Shown: positions 5,633-15,103 of the stretch, one piece after another
Layout of the letters: every line of letters begins with the position of its first letter
Position numbering within the stretch: the first letter of the stretch is position 1
Made by a program: the position numbers and the translations under genes
The notes under the pieces: generated by a model
What the model was told of the DNA's origin: nothing
Database searches by the model: none
Seen by the model: the letters and a program-made list of their open reading frames with translations, nothing else
NCBI GenBank assembly: GCA_049301335.1
Contig: JBAQKV010000002.1
Span: 1-20,312 of the forward strand
Source of the DNA: JANJWP01 sp049301335
GTDB taxonomy: Bacteria > Patescibacteriota > Gracilibacteria > BD1-5 > UBA2023
Reading direction: 5' to 3'
DNA length: 20,312 nucleotides

Positions 5633-5708
5633 ATTCGGCTTTCTGTTTTTACGCGGACTTCCGTCCTTGTGTCGTTAGCGTGGGTCGTTACCCGGTTCGT
5701 TGCCTTAA

Positions 5709-5783
5709 TGGTGGCGAGAAGTGGGATCGAACCACCGACACACGGATTTTCAGTCCGCTGCTCTACCACTGAGCTATCCCGCC
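5709..5783 (-). tRNA. tRNA-Phe (GAA anticodon)
   Basis: The 75-nt gene folds as a normal cloverleaf. The acceptor is GGCGGGA with TCTCGCC (one G-T pair), the discriminator is A and CCA is encoded. The D-arm contains AGCTCAGTGGTAGAGC, the anticodon stem is GCGGA/TCCGT with loop CTGAAAA (anticodon GAA), and the T-arm contains GGTTCGATCCC. It lies 53 bp after the deacetylase stop and is probably co-transcribed. Its 3' end faces the hairpin region and initiator cassette, the side at which elements that integrate into tRNA genes insert. I found no second copy of its 3' end elsewhere in the window. Confidence 0.95.
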
Positions 5784-5797
5784 ATGGGATTTCGTAA

Positions 5798-5818
5798 CGC
5801 TTCGCGTATTTCGAAGCG
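5798..5818. repeat. 7-bp hairpin between deacetylase gene and tRNA
   Basis: CGCTTCG (5798-5804) and CGAAGCG (5812-5818) pair around a seven-base loop, with no T-run. It lies 14 bp upstream of the tRNA 5' end and may help process the tRNA out of the longer transcript, though this is a guess. Confidence 0.4.
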
Positions 5819-5836
5819 CGGGCATCATAAGGAAAA

Positions 5837-6859
5837 TTACCGTGCTTGCAAATGTTTTTCTCGCTTTGGCAAAGTCCCGGAACCCGTCATGGCGCCAGTG
5901 CCCGGTTGGACCGCGCCCGATCCGAAGATGAGGCTCCGCATGTCGGTCTTCGCCGTAACGCGGAGGCGGGGGAGCGAATACGGGTTCGCCAAAAGCTCCT
6001 TCCGGTCGATTTTCCCCGGTTTCGTGAGGAACGCGCGCGAATACCCGCAGTTCTTCAGCCACTCGTCGGCGTAACCGTCCACGTGTCCGGCAGGGAAGAC
6101 GAAATCGTCCACCTTCACGCCGAACTGCCGTTCGAGGTCTTTCTTGGAGTCGCAGATTTCGGATTCCGACCCCGAATCGCTCAAATATCAGAAATCCTTG
6201 TGGTCGAGGCTGTGCGAGAGCAGGTGGACGTATCCCGACCGCACCATTTCCGAAATTTCCTTCCTGTCGGCGAAACCCTGGTAGCGCTGTCCGCCCGAAC
6301 CGGTGAACCGCGAAATCGTCGAAAGCGAGAACGGCACGCCGTACTTTTTGAACGTCTTGAAACCCACGTCGTACGCGTCCGACCAGGCGTCGTCGACCGT
6401 GAGCACCGTCAGAACCGGCGTCTCGTCGGCGGGGCATTTTCCTGCCGCGAGACTGTCCAACGCCGACATCGGTACGAGCCGGATCTTGTTTTCCTTTTCC
6501 AATTCCTTGAGTTGGCGTACCTGTTTTTCCAGCGTTTCCGGCGGAATCGAAAGCCGACGGATGGACGAATCCGGCGCGTCGTCGCTCTCGGGGCGGAAAT
6601 AGTGGAACATGAGCACCGCCGCGCGGGTTTTCGAACAGCTACCGGTGGAAAACCCGGTGGTCGTCAAGGCCGTGTCGTACGGTTTGGGCGAAACGTCCGC
6701 CGATTCGCCCAAAAAAGAGGAGGCTGCCTTTCCGTGGCCGTTCATCGGCCGGGTGGCGGATTCGATTTCCCGAAATACCGCCGACGCGAAAACCATCGTG
6801 GCGGTGATGGAAGCCACGATGAGGATTTTCGAGGGTTTCGGATGGACGGTCGGTTTCAT
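5837..6859 (-). CDS. Membrane-anchored polysaccharide deacetylase family protein
   Basis: The 340-residue ORF runs from ATG (6857-6859) to TAA (5837-5839), with one TGA (residue 224) just after the His motif. An uncleaved signal or anchor helix lies at 11-29, then a Ser/Thr-rich linker. The carbohydrate esterase 4 / NodB fold follows: VLMFHYF (82-88), TVDDAW (154-159, equivalent to the TFDDG metal/catalytic motif), SHSLDH (215-220, the zinc-binding H-x3-5-H motif) and FVFPAGHVDGYADEWL. The family removes acetyl groups from peptidoglycan or other N-acetylated glycans outside the cell. Val and Ala replace the usual Phe and Gly of TFDDG, so activity is likely but not certain. It lies 26 bp downstream of dnaE and is probably co-transcribed with it. 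Confidence 0.85.
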
Positions 6860-6885
6860 CTTGTGATGTTCCGACCGGGGTCGGA

Positions 6886-9800
6886 TTAGTTTTTCCAGCG
6901 GTTCGCGATCCATTTTTCTACCGGCGCGGTGTCGGCGACGGATATCTTGGTGTCGATTTTCTGTCCGTTCAGATCCAATTCGACGCGTATGGTTCCCTTG
7001 GGTTCGCCGAGGAGGAATTCTTTGAAATCCACGAGGTCGGCCTTGGCGGCGACGCGGGGAATCTTGATGACGAAGATTTCGTCGTGCGGCTTGTCGCCCC
7101 CTTCTTCGCCCCCTTCGGTGGAGAAGTCGTAGAACGAGACCTTCGCGTTCGGGTCGAAGAGCTTCATGTCCATCGCCTGTTCGCGTACCGAGGTGATGGT
7201 ATTGTTGCGGATGGCGTTGGCGACTACCGAGATTTCGGCGTTTTCGAGCGAACATTTGAGCCCGCCTTCGACGAGGACGATTTTGTCTTCTTCGAGGAGT
7301 TTCCCCAGGGTTTCGTAGTCTTTGGGGAAGATGACGATGGTGAAGCGGAAGTCGAAGCTGTCGCAGTTCGCGATAGCCATCATTTTGCCCGTCTTGGTCT
7401 GCACGTTGCGGACGCCCGTGACGTACCCGAGGAAACGTACCCGAGGGTCGCGTTCCTTCTTTTTGGGATCCTTGGCTTCCTTGCCCTTCGGAGCGTCGTC
7501 GTCGGTGGGCGGCGGTCCGTCTTCGGTGGCGGCGGCACCCGGTTTCGGTTTTTCTACGGCCGGGGCGCGAGCCGGCCCGTCTTCGCCGATTTCTTCTCCG
7601 GAATCCGCGTCGAACGATTCGTGTTCGGCGAGCTTCTTCTTGAATTCCTTCACGTGTTCCGCGCCGATGGTGCGCTTTTCGATGTACGCCTTGAGTCCGT
7701 CGAGCGCGTGGCCCGAGACCGAGTACCCGATGGAGACCTTTTCGCCCTTGATCTTTTCTTCGTAGGTCATGGGCTTGGCCGGTTCGAGGTTGAACCTCAG
7801 GTGTTCCATCTCGACGTGCCCCATGTCGAAGAGGCCGATCTGCGCGGTTTCGTTCTTATGTTCGTGTTCCTTGGCGTACGCCGTCATCTTGGGGATGGAG
7901 GCGAGCAGGCTCGCGCGTTCGCCGAAACGGTCTAGCGCTCCCGAGAGAGTGAGCGCTTCGAGCGTTTTGCGGTTGACTACGTCGGAACCGCCTTCGGTGA
8001 GGAAGTCGAGGATGGTTTCGTACGGCTTGTTCTCTCGTCCCTTGCGGATGGCGTCGATCGGTGCGTCGCCGAGCCCCTTGATGGCCTTCAATCCGAAACG
8101 GATGTTCTTCTTGTCGATGTAGGTGAAGTGCTTCATGGATTCTCCCAAGTCCGGCGGAAGCACCGTGATGCCCTTCGCCTTGCACTCTTCGATTTCCATG
8201 GTGATGCGCTCGGTGTCTTCCTCGTCGGATACCATGAGCGCCGTCATGAACTCGGTGGGGTAGTACGCCTTGAGGAACGCCGTCTGGTACGAAATCATCG
8301 AGTAGCACGCCGCGTGCGACTTGTTGAACGAGTAGTCGGCCGCCGGCATGACCATCTTTTCGTAGATGAACTCCGACGTTTCCGGTTTGTACCCGTTGGT
8401 TTCGGCCGCCTTTTTGACGAAGTCGATCTTGATCTTTTCGACGACTTCGCGGATTTTCTTACCGACTCAACGACGAAGGACGTCCGCCTCGCCGAGCGAG
8501 AAGCCGCCCATCGATTGCGAAAGCTGCATGAGCTGTTCCTGGTAGACCGCGATTCCGTACGAGACGTCCAAATATGGTCCGAGGTCGCGCTGGAGCTTGG
8601 CGGATTCTTCTTTCACGGTGTCGCGTCCGTAGCGCTTCATGAGTACTTGCTCGAGCTCTTCCATCATGTAGGAAACCTTTTCGATTCCCGCTTTGCGACG
8701 GATGTAGACCGGGATGAACGCCATCGGCCCCGGACGGTACAGGGCCACCATAGCGATGATGTCTTCGAACTTATTCGGTTTCAGTTCCTTGAGGTATTTG
8801 CGCATACCCGCGGATTCAAACTGGAATACGCCGGTCGTGTCGCCTTCCGCGAAGACCTTGAAGACGTTGCGGTCTTCGTAGTCGATCGCGAGCATGTCGA
8901 TGTCCACGCCGTGTTGCCCCTTGATGATCTTGAGGCAGCGTTCGATGATGGTGAGGTTGCGGAGTCCGAGAAAGTCCATCTTGAGAAGTCCCAGGTCTTC
9001 GAGCGGCTTCGCAGAAAACTGCGTGACCGTGGTCGCCACGTCCTTCGGCGGATGCTGCAAGGGCGTATAATCGGTCATCGGGCGAGGCGCGATGATTACG
9101 GCACACGCGTGGACGCCGAGCTGGCGGACCGAACCTTCGAGCCTGAGCGCGTTCGCCACGACCTTCGAATAGCGGGGGTCGCTTTCGACCGCGTTTTTGA
9201 ATTCCACCGATTCTTCGAGCGCGTCTTTCAGTTTGGTACCCGGTTTGCTCGGGATGAGCGACGCGAGCTTGTTCATTTCTTGGAAGGGGATTCCCAAGAC
9301 TTTTCCTACGTCCTTTACCGCCGCGCGGGCCGCCATCGTACCGAAGGTGGCGATTTGGGCGACGTGGTCGTGGCCGTACTTGTTGCGGACGTATTCCAAA
9401 ACGCGTTCGCGTCCGGTGTCGGAGAAGTCGACGTCGATGTCCGGCATGGATACGCGGGACGGGTTCAAAAAGCGCTCGAAAAGGAGGCCGTACTTGAGCG
9501 GGTCGGTGTCCGTAATTCCCGAGAGGTACGCGAGGAGCGCTCCTGCCGCCGATCAGCGCCCCGGCCCTACCGGAACCCCGTTGTCCTTGGCCCAGTTGAT
9601 GAAGTCCGAGACGATGTTGAAGTACCCGTTGAAGCCCATGAGGTCTACGACGGTGAGTTCGTAGTCGATACGGTCGGTGATTTCTTTCTTCTTGTCGTCC
9701 ATCGCGGCGACTACGAGGTTGGTTCCCGGCGTCCGGTACGCCTGCGAGAGGGAAATGAGTTCGCCGAGCGACATGTCGGAGAGCTTCTTGTCCGGTGTGG

Positions 9801-10872
9801 GGACGTCGAGCTTGTGGATGAGTTCGGTAACGGCGTCGTCGTCGAGACCGAAGTCGAAGCGGCGGTTGAGGCCCGAGTAACACAATCGGCGGAGGTCCCA
9901 TTCTTCGTCCCCGATTTCGCGGATTTTCGGACCGTCGCCGGAATGTTTCGCGTTGATGGCGCGCACCTTTTCGATGTATTCCTCGTATTTGACGTGCGAA
10001 TCGGGCGGAAGTTCGAACTTGGGGATGAGAGTCTGGCCGTAAGGGATGTCGAGGTGGATCTTTTCGAGGATTTCCATCGTCGCCGAAACGGCGCGCGGGC
10101 AGTACGCCAAAAGTTCCGCCATTTCTTCCGCGGAACGCAGCGAATAGTCGCCTTCGATGAGGCTCGTGCGGTCAGGGTCTTCGAGCGGGCGTCCCGAGCC
10201 GATGCACGAGAGGAGGTCTTGTGCCTCGTTGTCGTCCTTCTTGGCGTAGTAGACGTGGTTGGTGCCCACTATCGGGTAGCCGAACTTGTTGGAAAGTTCG
10301 ATGAACCCCTGGTTGACTTTGGATTGGATGCCGCGGTCGGGGTGTTCGAGGATTTCGAGGTAGAAATCGCCCTTTCCGAAGATCGATTCGTAGAATTCCA
10401 CGCGTTCGCGGAGGAACGACTCGTCCTTGCCGGTGATGACGTGCTGCGCGATTTCGCCGGTATGGTCTCCCGAGATGGCGAGAAGTCCTTCCTTATGCTC
10501 TTGGAGCATGTCGAAGTCGACGCGCGGTTTGCCGTAATAATACCCCTCCAAATACGACTTGGTGACGAGTTGGATGAGGTTCTGGTATCCCGTGAAATCC
10601 TTGGCGATGACGACGAGCTGGTAGATGTCGTTGTCCTTGTCGCGGTTCCCGGCGCCCTTGCGCGAAATCTGGAATTCGACGCCGACGATGCCCTTGATGC
10701 CTTCGCTTTTGCAGGCCTTGTAAAATTCGAAAGCGCCGTACATGTTTCCCGCGTCGGTGAGCGCTACCGCCGGCATGCCGAGTTCTTTGGCCCGTTTCGC
10801 GTAACTGCCGGGCTTTCAGAGGCCGGAAAGAAACGAATAATGCGAGTGGACGTGAAGGTGGACGAACGACAT
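6886..10872 (-). CDS. dnaE: DNA polymerase III alpha subunit
   Basis: Reading three TGA codons (residues 19, 440, 802) as Gly gives a 1,328-residue replicative polymerase. Residue 440 is the invariant Gly in VGPGR-G-SAAGALLAY. An N-terminal PHP domain (HLHVHSHYS at 5-13) is followed by the C-family polymerase core: PDIDVDFSD (477-485, catalytic Asp pair), KMDFLGL (Asp about 633), GEADVLRR-G-VGKK, and SFNKSHAACYSMISYQTAFLKAYYP. An acidic, Pro/Lys-rich low-complexity insert then precedes the OB domain (FLGYVTGVRNVQTKTGKMMA). Several PHP metal positions look altered: TDAG for TDHG, YQLVVIA for HLVLLA and TNHVYY for TNDVHY. It starts its transcription unit behind a promoter at 10948-10975. No Shine-Dalgarno motif is present. 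Confidence 0.95.
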
Positions 10873-10947
10873 GTTTGCGCGGGGTAGGGGAGGCGTTTTC
10901 GCGTATGCGGCGCCGGATGGGAATTCGCTTTCGGACGAATTGCGCAA

Positions 10948-10975
10948 AGTGTATCCGTGACTCGGGATTTTGCAA
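10948..10975 (-). promoter_or_regulatory. dnaE promoter
   Basis: On the minus strand TTGCAA (10975-10970) and TACACT (10953-10948) are separated by 16 bp, giving a leader of about 68 nt to the dnaE ATG. A perfect TTGCGCAA palindrome (10940-10947) lies at the expected transcription start. Confidence 0.5.
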
Positions 10976-10996
10976 AATGAGGACGACGCCCCCCCC

Positions 10997-11023
10997 TTTA
11001 CATCGATGAAATTTGCTTATAAT
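10997..11023 (+). promoter_or_regulatory. Promoter of the prepilin-like gene
   Basis: A perfect -10 TATAAT (11018-11023) is preceded by TTTACA (10997-11002) at a short 15-bp spacing. The leader would be about 30 nt to the ATG at 11062. It is divergent from the dnaE promoter about 25 bp away. A run of nine C (about 10988-10996) adjoins the -35. Confidence 0.5.
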
Positions 11024-11061
11024 CCCGGCTACGCGTCCATAGTCAATAACACGTCGCACGC

Positions 11062-12480
11062 ATGCTCCGTAAAACCGGCAAACCGCCCTCTTCCAAAACC
11101 GCCTCGCCCAAGGTTCGAAAGATGCCATCTCGATCTGGCTTTTCCTGATTTACCTTGGGGGAACTCTTGGTCGTCGTCACGATTTTGGCAATCCTCGCGC
11201 TCATAGGCTTCGTTTCGTTGTCCGGTTATTCGCAAGATGCCAAAAACGCTTCGAACAAGGCGAACGTCCGTTCCGTGTATACCGCGATATCGTCGGAATC
11301 GGCCTTGTCGGCGAACTCTCCTCGTTTTTACGTCGTCCATGACGATTCCGCAGCCCTGACCTGAGCCGCCGTCGCGTACGTCGACGGAACGGCAACGGTC
11401 CTCACCGGCGGGTCTTGGAACCAGCCCAATGCCAACTATTCGGCCGGAAATCCGGATTGGACCAAACTCAAGCTCAATCCGGAAAAATTTCGTTTGTCCT
11501 CCGGCGCTTCTCGTCTTTCTTCGTTCATCCATGGCGCCGAAGCCGCTTACGATTGGAAAGGCGCATCCGTCGGTGCGGTGGATTGGACTTCCGGTTCCGC
11601 CGGATGGAAGCGTTCGGGAACGTATTTCCAGGTGGCTTGAACCTCACCATCGGGCGGCGTTCCTTCGGTGTACGGCAATTATCCCGCAAACGCCGGAGGA
11701 ATCCCCTGATTGGTAGGCTTTCCCGGAGCCTCCACCGGAGCGCTCGTGGACGGTTTGCCGTCCCCGGGGTTTTCCGCTTATCCCGGTTGCGACGCGCCGG
11801 ACATCGTTTTGTCCAACGGTCAGAAATGGGCGGCTTGCAACGTCGGCGCCACGAACGCCTGGAACGAAGGGGACGATTTGCCTCCCGTCTGCACCACCCA
11901 ATGTCCTACCGACCCCTATCCGAACCTTCGGAACAAGCTTGGCCATTACTTTCAGTGGGGAAGGAATAGGGAAGTGACCACGGCGCCCGCGGTTCCGGGC
12001 TGAGTGGCTTCCGACGTCGCGGAACTCTTCTTTACCGGTTCGGTATCGACGGCGTACGACTGGATAAGCCCTCCGGATTCGAATCTTTGGTGAGCCGCGT
12101 CGACTTCGCTCGGCACCGGAACGCATCCCGGTCAGTCGGCTTCGGACAAAGCGCTCATGCGAGGGCCGTGCGCCGACGGATACCACGTTCCCACCCAGGC
12201 CGAATGGTACGCCGCCACGAGCAATCTGAACCCCGCATTGGTCAATGGCGGACAACAGATCGACGACTCTCTCCGAATTGCCTTGAGACTGCCTCTTGCC
12301 GGTTACCGAGCCTGGTCGTCCGGGACTTACTCTTACCAAGGAGCGATTGGGGACTATTGGGCGAGTTCTCCCAATGGTGCCGACAAGGGTTACCGGATCA
12401 TCGTGCAGATTTGAAAGATCGATCCCGCGCAAAGTTCGTACCGCTCATACGGTTTTTCCGTGCGCTGCCTTCGCAACTAG
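11062..12480 (+). CDS. Type IV prepilin-like protein with C-terminal FISUMP-type domain
   Basis: The 472-residue ORF from ATG to TAG contains seven TGA-Gly codons. A basic leader of 29 residues ends SGFS-G (Gly29 = TGA), then FTLGELLVVVTILAILALIGF: the class III prepilin motif with Phe+1, Glu+5 and a hydrophobic helix. The Gly before Phe is required by prepilin peptidase, so TGA sits on the most constrained residue. A shorter start (ATG 11122) would give a nine-residue leader. The C-terminal half resembles the FISUMP / DUF1566 type: IVLSNGQKWAACNVG, CADGYHVPTQAEW, LPLAGYRA, GDYWASSP and GFSVRCLRN. Cysteines occur near each conserved block. The product should be an extracellular pilin-type or pseudopilin adhesin. 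It is a lone gene rather than part of a pilus operon. Confidence 0.85.
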
Positions 12481-12511
12481 GGGGTTTTCGCAATTTGCGG
12501 CTTCCCCACAG

Positions 12512-12540
12512 TTGCGTTCGGGCGCCTCATGACATATAAT
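12512..12540 (+). promoter_or_regulatory. Leaderless promoter of the 266-aa gene
   Basis: TTGCGT (12512-12517), a 17-bp spacer, and a perfect TATAAT (12535-12540). The ATG at 12547 starts seven bases after the -10, where transcription should begin, so the mRNA should have no leader. This favours ATG 12547 over the in-frame ATG 12529, which lies upstream of the -10. Confidence 0.7.
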
Positions 12541-12546
12541 TCCCCT

Positions 12547-13347
12547 ATGAACGGCACGTCGTCCATACCGGAACCGCTTCGGTCCGAAACATCTCCGGAG
12601 ACTTCCAAGTCCCAGTCGTCGTTTTCGTTTATGAAAGACGTGCTTTCGGCTTGCATGAGGCTTACGTCCGAAGAGATAGCGCACGCGTCCAGAGGCGGCG
12701 AAGCGTATTTCGTTCCCGCGCACAAGCGAGGCGCCCGTCTCGTCGCGAAGTCCGAGGGCATTCCGGAAAACGCCGTCGGAATCGACGTCGAATCCGCGAT
12801 CCGGCGATCCGGCATTTTCGGTAAGAATTTTCCAGACCTCCTTCCGAACGACGTAATTGAACACATCGTTCTCTGAGGCGGACATGAGGAGGAATACGAC
12901 GTTCGGTACGCCGATATCCAGCGAAAGGAGATCAAAGTCTCCGACCTTCTCCGCGCCGCTAAGGAATCTTTCAAGGAATCCGACACCGTTGGCGAAGTCA
13001 CCGAGCTTTTCGCGTGAGACCGCATGTTCGTCCGCCTCGAAGAGCACGGCGAACTCTACTCGATTACCGTGAAGGATTCGTCGGTAAGCATTCCCAAACG
13101 ACTTCCTGACGGCAGTCAGTCGCCTTCGAAAAACCTCCGTGCCGCGATGTGCGAAATCGCCTACCGGGTGAAGGATCCGAATTCTGGAACCTACGTCGAG
13201 AAGAGCCTTCTTTGAATCATGCGCCTGCCCATTTCCCGCGGAACGAGAATGGTTTTTTCCGACAGGGGGAAGGTCGTTCCCGAACTTTCCGCGAACCCGA
13301 TCCACAAGATTCAGCTTCGGCGCTCGAAGAACGAAACCCGGCAATAA
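12547..13347 (+). CDS. Hypothetical 266-aa protein, three TGA-Gly codons
   Basis: With TGA as Gly the ORF runs from ATG 12547 to TAA (13345-13347). The first 30 residues are Ser/Pro/Thr-rich and probably unstructured. After that the protein is soluble and mixed: FMKDVLSACMRLTSEEIAHA, GGEAYFVPAHKRGARLVAKS, a PNDVIEHIVL-G-GHEEEYDVRY segment, and a C-terminal basic part (KIQLRRSKNETRQ). It has no signal peptide, membrane helix or motif I recognise. It has its own leaderless promoter and a terminator at 13374-13409, so it is a single-gene unit. Confidence 0.65.
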
Positions 13348-13364
13348 AACCCCGCATTTTCCTT

Positions 13365-13392
13365 TTGTTGCCCCCGGCCTTTCCCGTATACT
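13365..13392 (+). promoter_or_regulatory. Promoter of the nucleotide-kinase gene
   Basis: TTGTTG (13365-13370), a 16-bp spacer, TATACT (13387-13392). The -10 lies inside the loop of the upstream terminator, and transcription would start near its right arm. The MoxR gene has a matching promoter with the same 16-bp spacer and the same TATACT. Confidence 0.5.
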
Positions 13393-13409
13393 CGGCCGGT
13401 ATTTTTTTT
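13374..13409 (+). terminator. Intrinsic terminator after the 266-aa gene, with a promoter in its loop
   Basis: CCGGCC (13374-13379) pairs with GGCCGG (13394-13399), followed by TA and eight T (13402-13409). The 14-base loop contains the TATACT box of the next gene's promoter. Confidence 0.65.
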
Positions 13410-13427
13410 CGGTAACCCCTTCCGCCC

Positions 13428-14000
13428 ATGTCCGCAATGCGCTCTCGCCTCGTCATCGGCCTCGCCGGATCCATCGGCGCTGGAAAGGGTACCGCCGCCG
13501 CCTATCTCGAACGCCGCTACGGAGCCGAAGTCTTCCTCTTTTCCGATCCGTTCCGAAAGATTCTCGAAGTCCTCCAGATGGACGTTTCCCGCGCGAACAT
13601 GCAGCAGCTTTCGAGCGTTCTCCGACAGTCGTACGGACAAGACATCCTCTCCAACGTCGCCAAGAAGGCCATCGATTCTTCGCACCGCCGCGTCGTGGTC
13701 ATCGACGGAGCCCGTCGCGTTTCCGACCTCGAAGGCATCGCCTCCGACGAGAATTTCCGCCTTCTCTATATCGACGCCGATCTCCGAACCCGTTACGACC
13801 GCGTCGTCCGCCGCGCGCAGAACCGTGGCGACAGCGAAAAGTCGTTCGAGGAATTCTGCAAAGAAGAAAACGGCGAAGCCGAATCCGCTACCAAGGGTTT
13901 GAAAGAAAACGCCCACACCGTCATCAATAACGATATCGGCGAATCCGAATTCTACGCAGCTATCGACGCGTTCGTCCTCGAACACCTCGGTACGCCGTAA
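13428..14000 (+). CDS. P-loop nucleotide kinase (dephospho-CoA / dNMP kinase-like)
   Basis: The 190-residue ORF runs from ATG to TAA with no TGA. The Walker A loop is GLAGSIGAGKGT (11-22). The substrate-side segment LFSDPFRKIL follows, then a strand-ending VVVIDGARRVSDLEGI, the lid-like basic stretch DLRTRYDRVVRRAQNR, and AHTVINNDIG near the end. This order is typical of small P-loop kinases of the dephospho-CoA kinase / deoxynucleotide kinase group, which transfer phosphate from ATP to a nucleotide or CoA precursor in the cytoplasm. I cannot decide the substrate from sequence alone. The following gene has its own promoter, so this is probably a separate unit. Confidence 0.75.
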   Translation: MSAMRSRLVIGLAGSIGAGKGTAAAYLERRYGAEVFLFSDPFRKILEVLQMDVSRANMQQLSSVLRQSYGQDILSNVAKKAIDSSHRRVVVIDGARRVSDLEGIASDENFRLLYIDADLRTRYDRVVRRAQNRGDSEKSFEEFCKEENGEAESATKGLKENAHTVINNDIGESEFYAAIDAFVLEHLGTP

Positions 14001-14003
14001 TCC

Positions 14004-14031
14004 TTGCTCCGCTCCCGTTTCCGCGTATACT
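14004..14031 (+). promoter_or_regulatory. Promoter of the MoxR-led cluster
   Basis: TTGCTC (14004-14009), a 16-bp spacer, TATACT (14026-14031), starting 4 bp after the kinase stop. The leader to the ATG at 14063 is about 25 nt and has no Shine-Dalgarno motif. Confidence 0.5.
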
Positions 14032-14062
14032 CGACCGCGTTAGTTCCAAAAGAAAAACGCGC

Positions 14063-15028
14063 ATGTCCGTAGTCGCAGTCAAAGACGCATACGACGCCCT
14101 CCGATTGGAGATTTCCAAGGCGGTCGTCGGTCAGGAAGACCTTCTCAAAAGCCTCCTCGTAGGCTTCTTTTCCGATGGGCACGTCCTTCTCGAAGGCGTC
14201 CCGGGCCTCGCAAAAACCCTCGTCGCGGAATCCCTCTCTAAAGCGCTCGACCTCGAAGCGGTGCGCGTGCAGTTCACCCCCGACCTTCTTCCGTCCGACA
14301 TCGTGGGAACCGAGACCTACCGTCCCCAGACCGGGGAATTTTCCGTAAAGAAAGGTCCGGTCTTCGCGAACGTCGTCGTCGCCGACGAAATCAACCGCGC
14401 GCCTTCCAAAGTTCAGTCGGCCCTCCTCGAAGCCATGCAGGAACGCAAGGTTTCCATCGCGGGCGAATCCTTCCCGCTCCCGGCGCCGTTCTTCGTGGTC
14501 GCAACCATGAACCCGCTCGAAGAAGAGGGGACCTACCCCCTCCCCGAAGCATCCCTCGACCGTTTTCTTCTCAAAGTCCGCGTCGATTATCCGAACAAAT
14601 CCGAAGAAATCGAAATCATGCGCCGCATGTCGGCATCCAGCCTGCCGAAAGTCGGAAAGGTTCTCGGCAAGAAAGAAATCGTCGCGCTTCGCAAGGCCGT
14701 AGAAGACGGCGTCCACGTCGACGACAAGCTCTACTCGTACGTCGCCGACCTCGTCGCAGCCACCCGTGACCCGGCCGCGTTCGGAATGGACGATTACGCC
14801 AAGATGATCGCTTACGGCGCGTCCCCCCGCGCTTCCATCGGGCTCATTCGCGCCGCCAAATCCCTCGCCGCCATCTCCGGCCGCGACTACGCCGTTCCGG
14901 AAGACGTCAAAGCCGTTGCCAAAGAAGTTCTCCGCCACCGCATCGGCCTCGCGTACGAAGCCACCGTTTCATGAACCGATCCGGACGCCCTCATCGAAGC
15001 GGTCCTCGCGCACGTCCCCGTTCCTTAA
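14063..15028 (+). CDS. MoxR-family AAA+ ATPase
   Basis: The 321-residue ORF runs from ATG to TAA, with one TGA at residue 304 in a C-terminal lid region where related proteins often have Gly. Walker A is GVPGLAKT (45-52). Walker B is VVVADEINRAP (104-114). The family signature NPLEEEGTYPLPEASLDRF and the sensor region GASPRASIGLIRAAKSLA follow. MoxR proteins are chaperone-like ATPases that mature or remodel partner proteins, often a DUF58 or vWFA-domain protein encoded nearby. Here the DUF58 gene lies two genes downstream, separated by two membrane-protein genes. Length is normal for the family. Confidence 0.93.
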
Positions 15029-15103
15029 ACCGTAGGGGGAAGTCGTCACTTTTGTCAGTTCGGAACGTTTTCCATCCGAAGCACTCCGTAACTTTTTACG
15101 AAT

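Noticed and set aside
5709..5783. Attachment-site repeat of the tRNA-Phe 3' end
   Set aside because: I looked for a second copy of the 3' segment in 1-5700 and found none, so integration at this tRNA is only suggested by position.
8128..10887. Long plus-strand open frame of 919 codons
   Set aside because: It is the antisense shadow of dnaE; its product is an Arg/Val/Glu-rich string with no family features.
12445..13437. Minus-strand open frame of 330 codons
   Set aside because: Antisense to the 266-aa gene, which has its own promoter and terminator in the plus direction.
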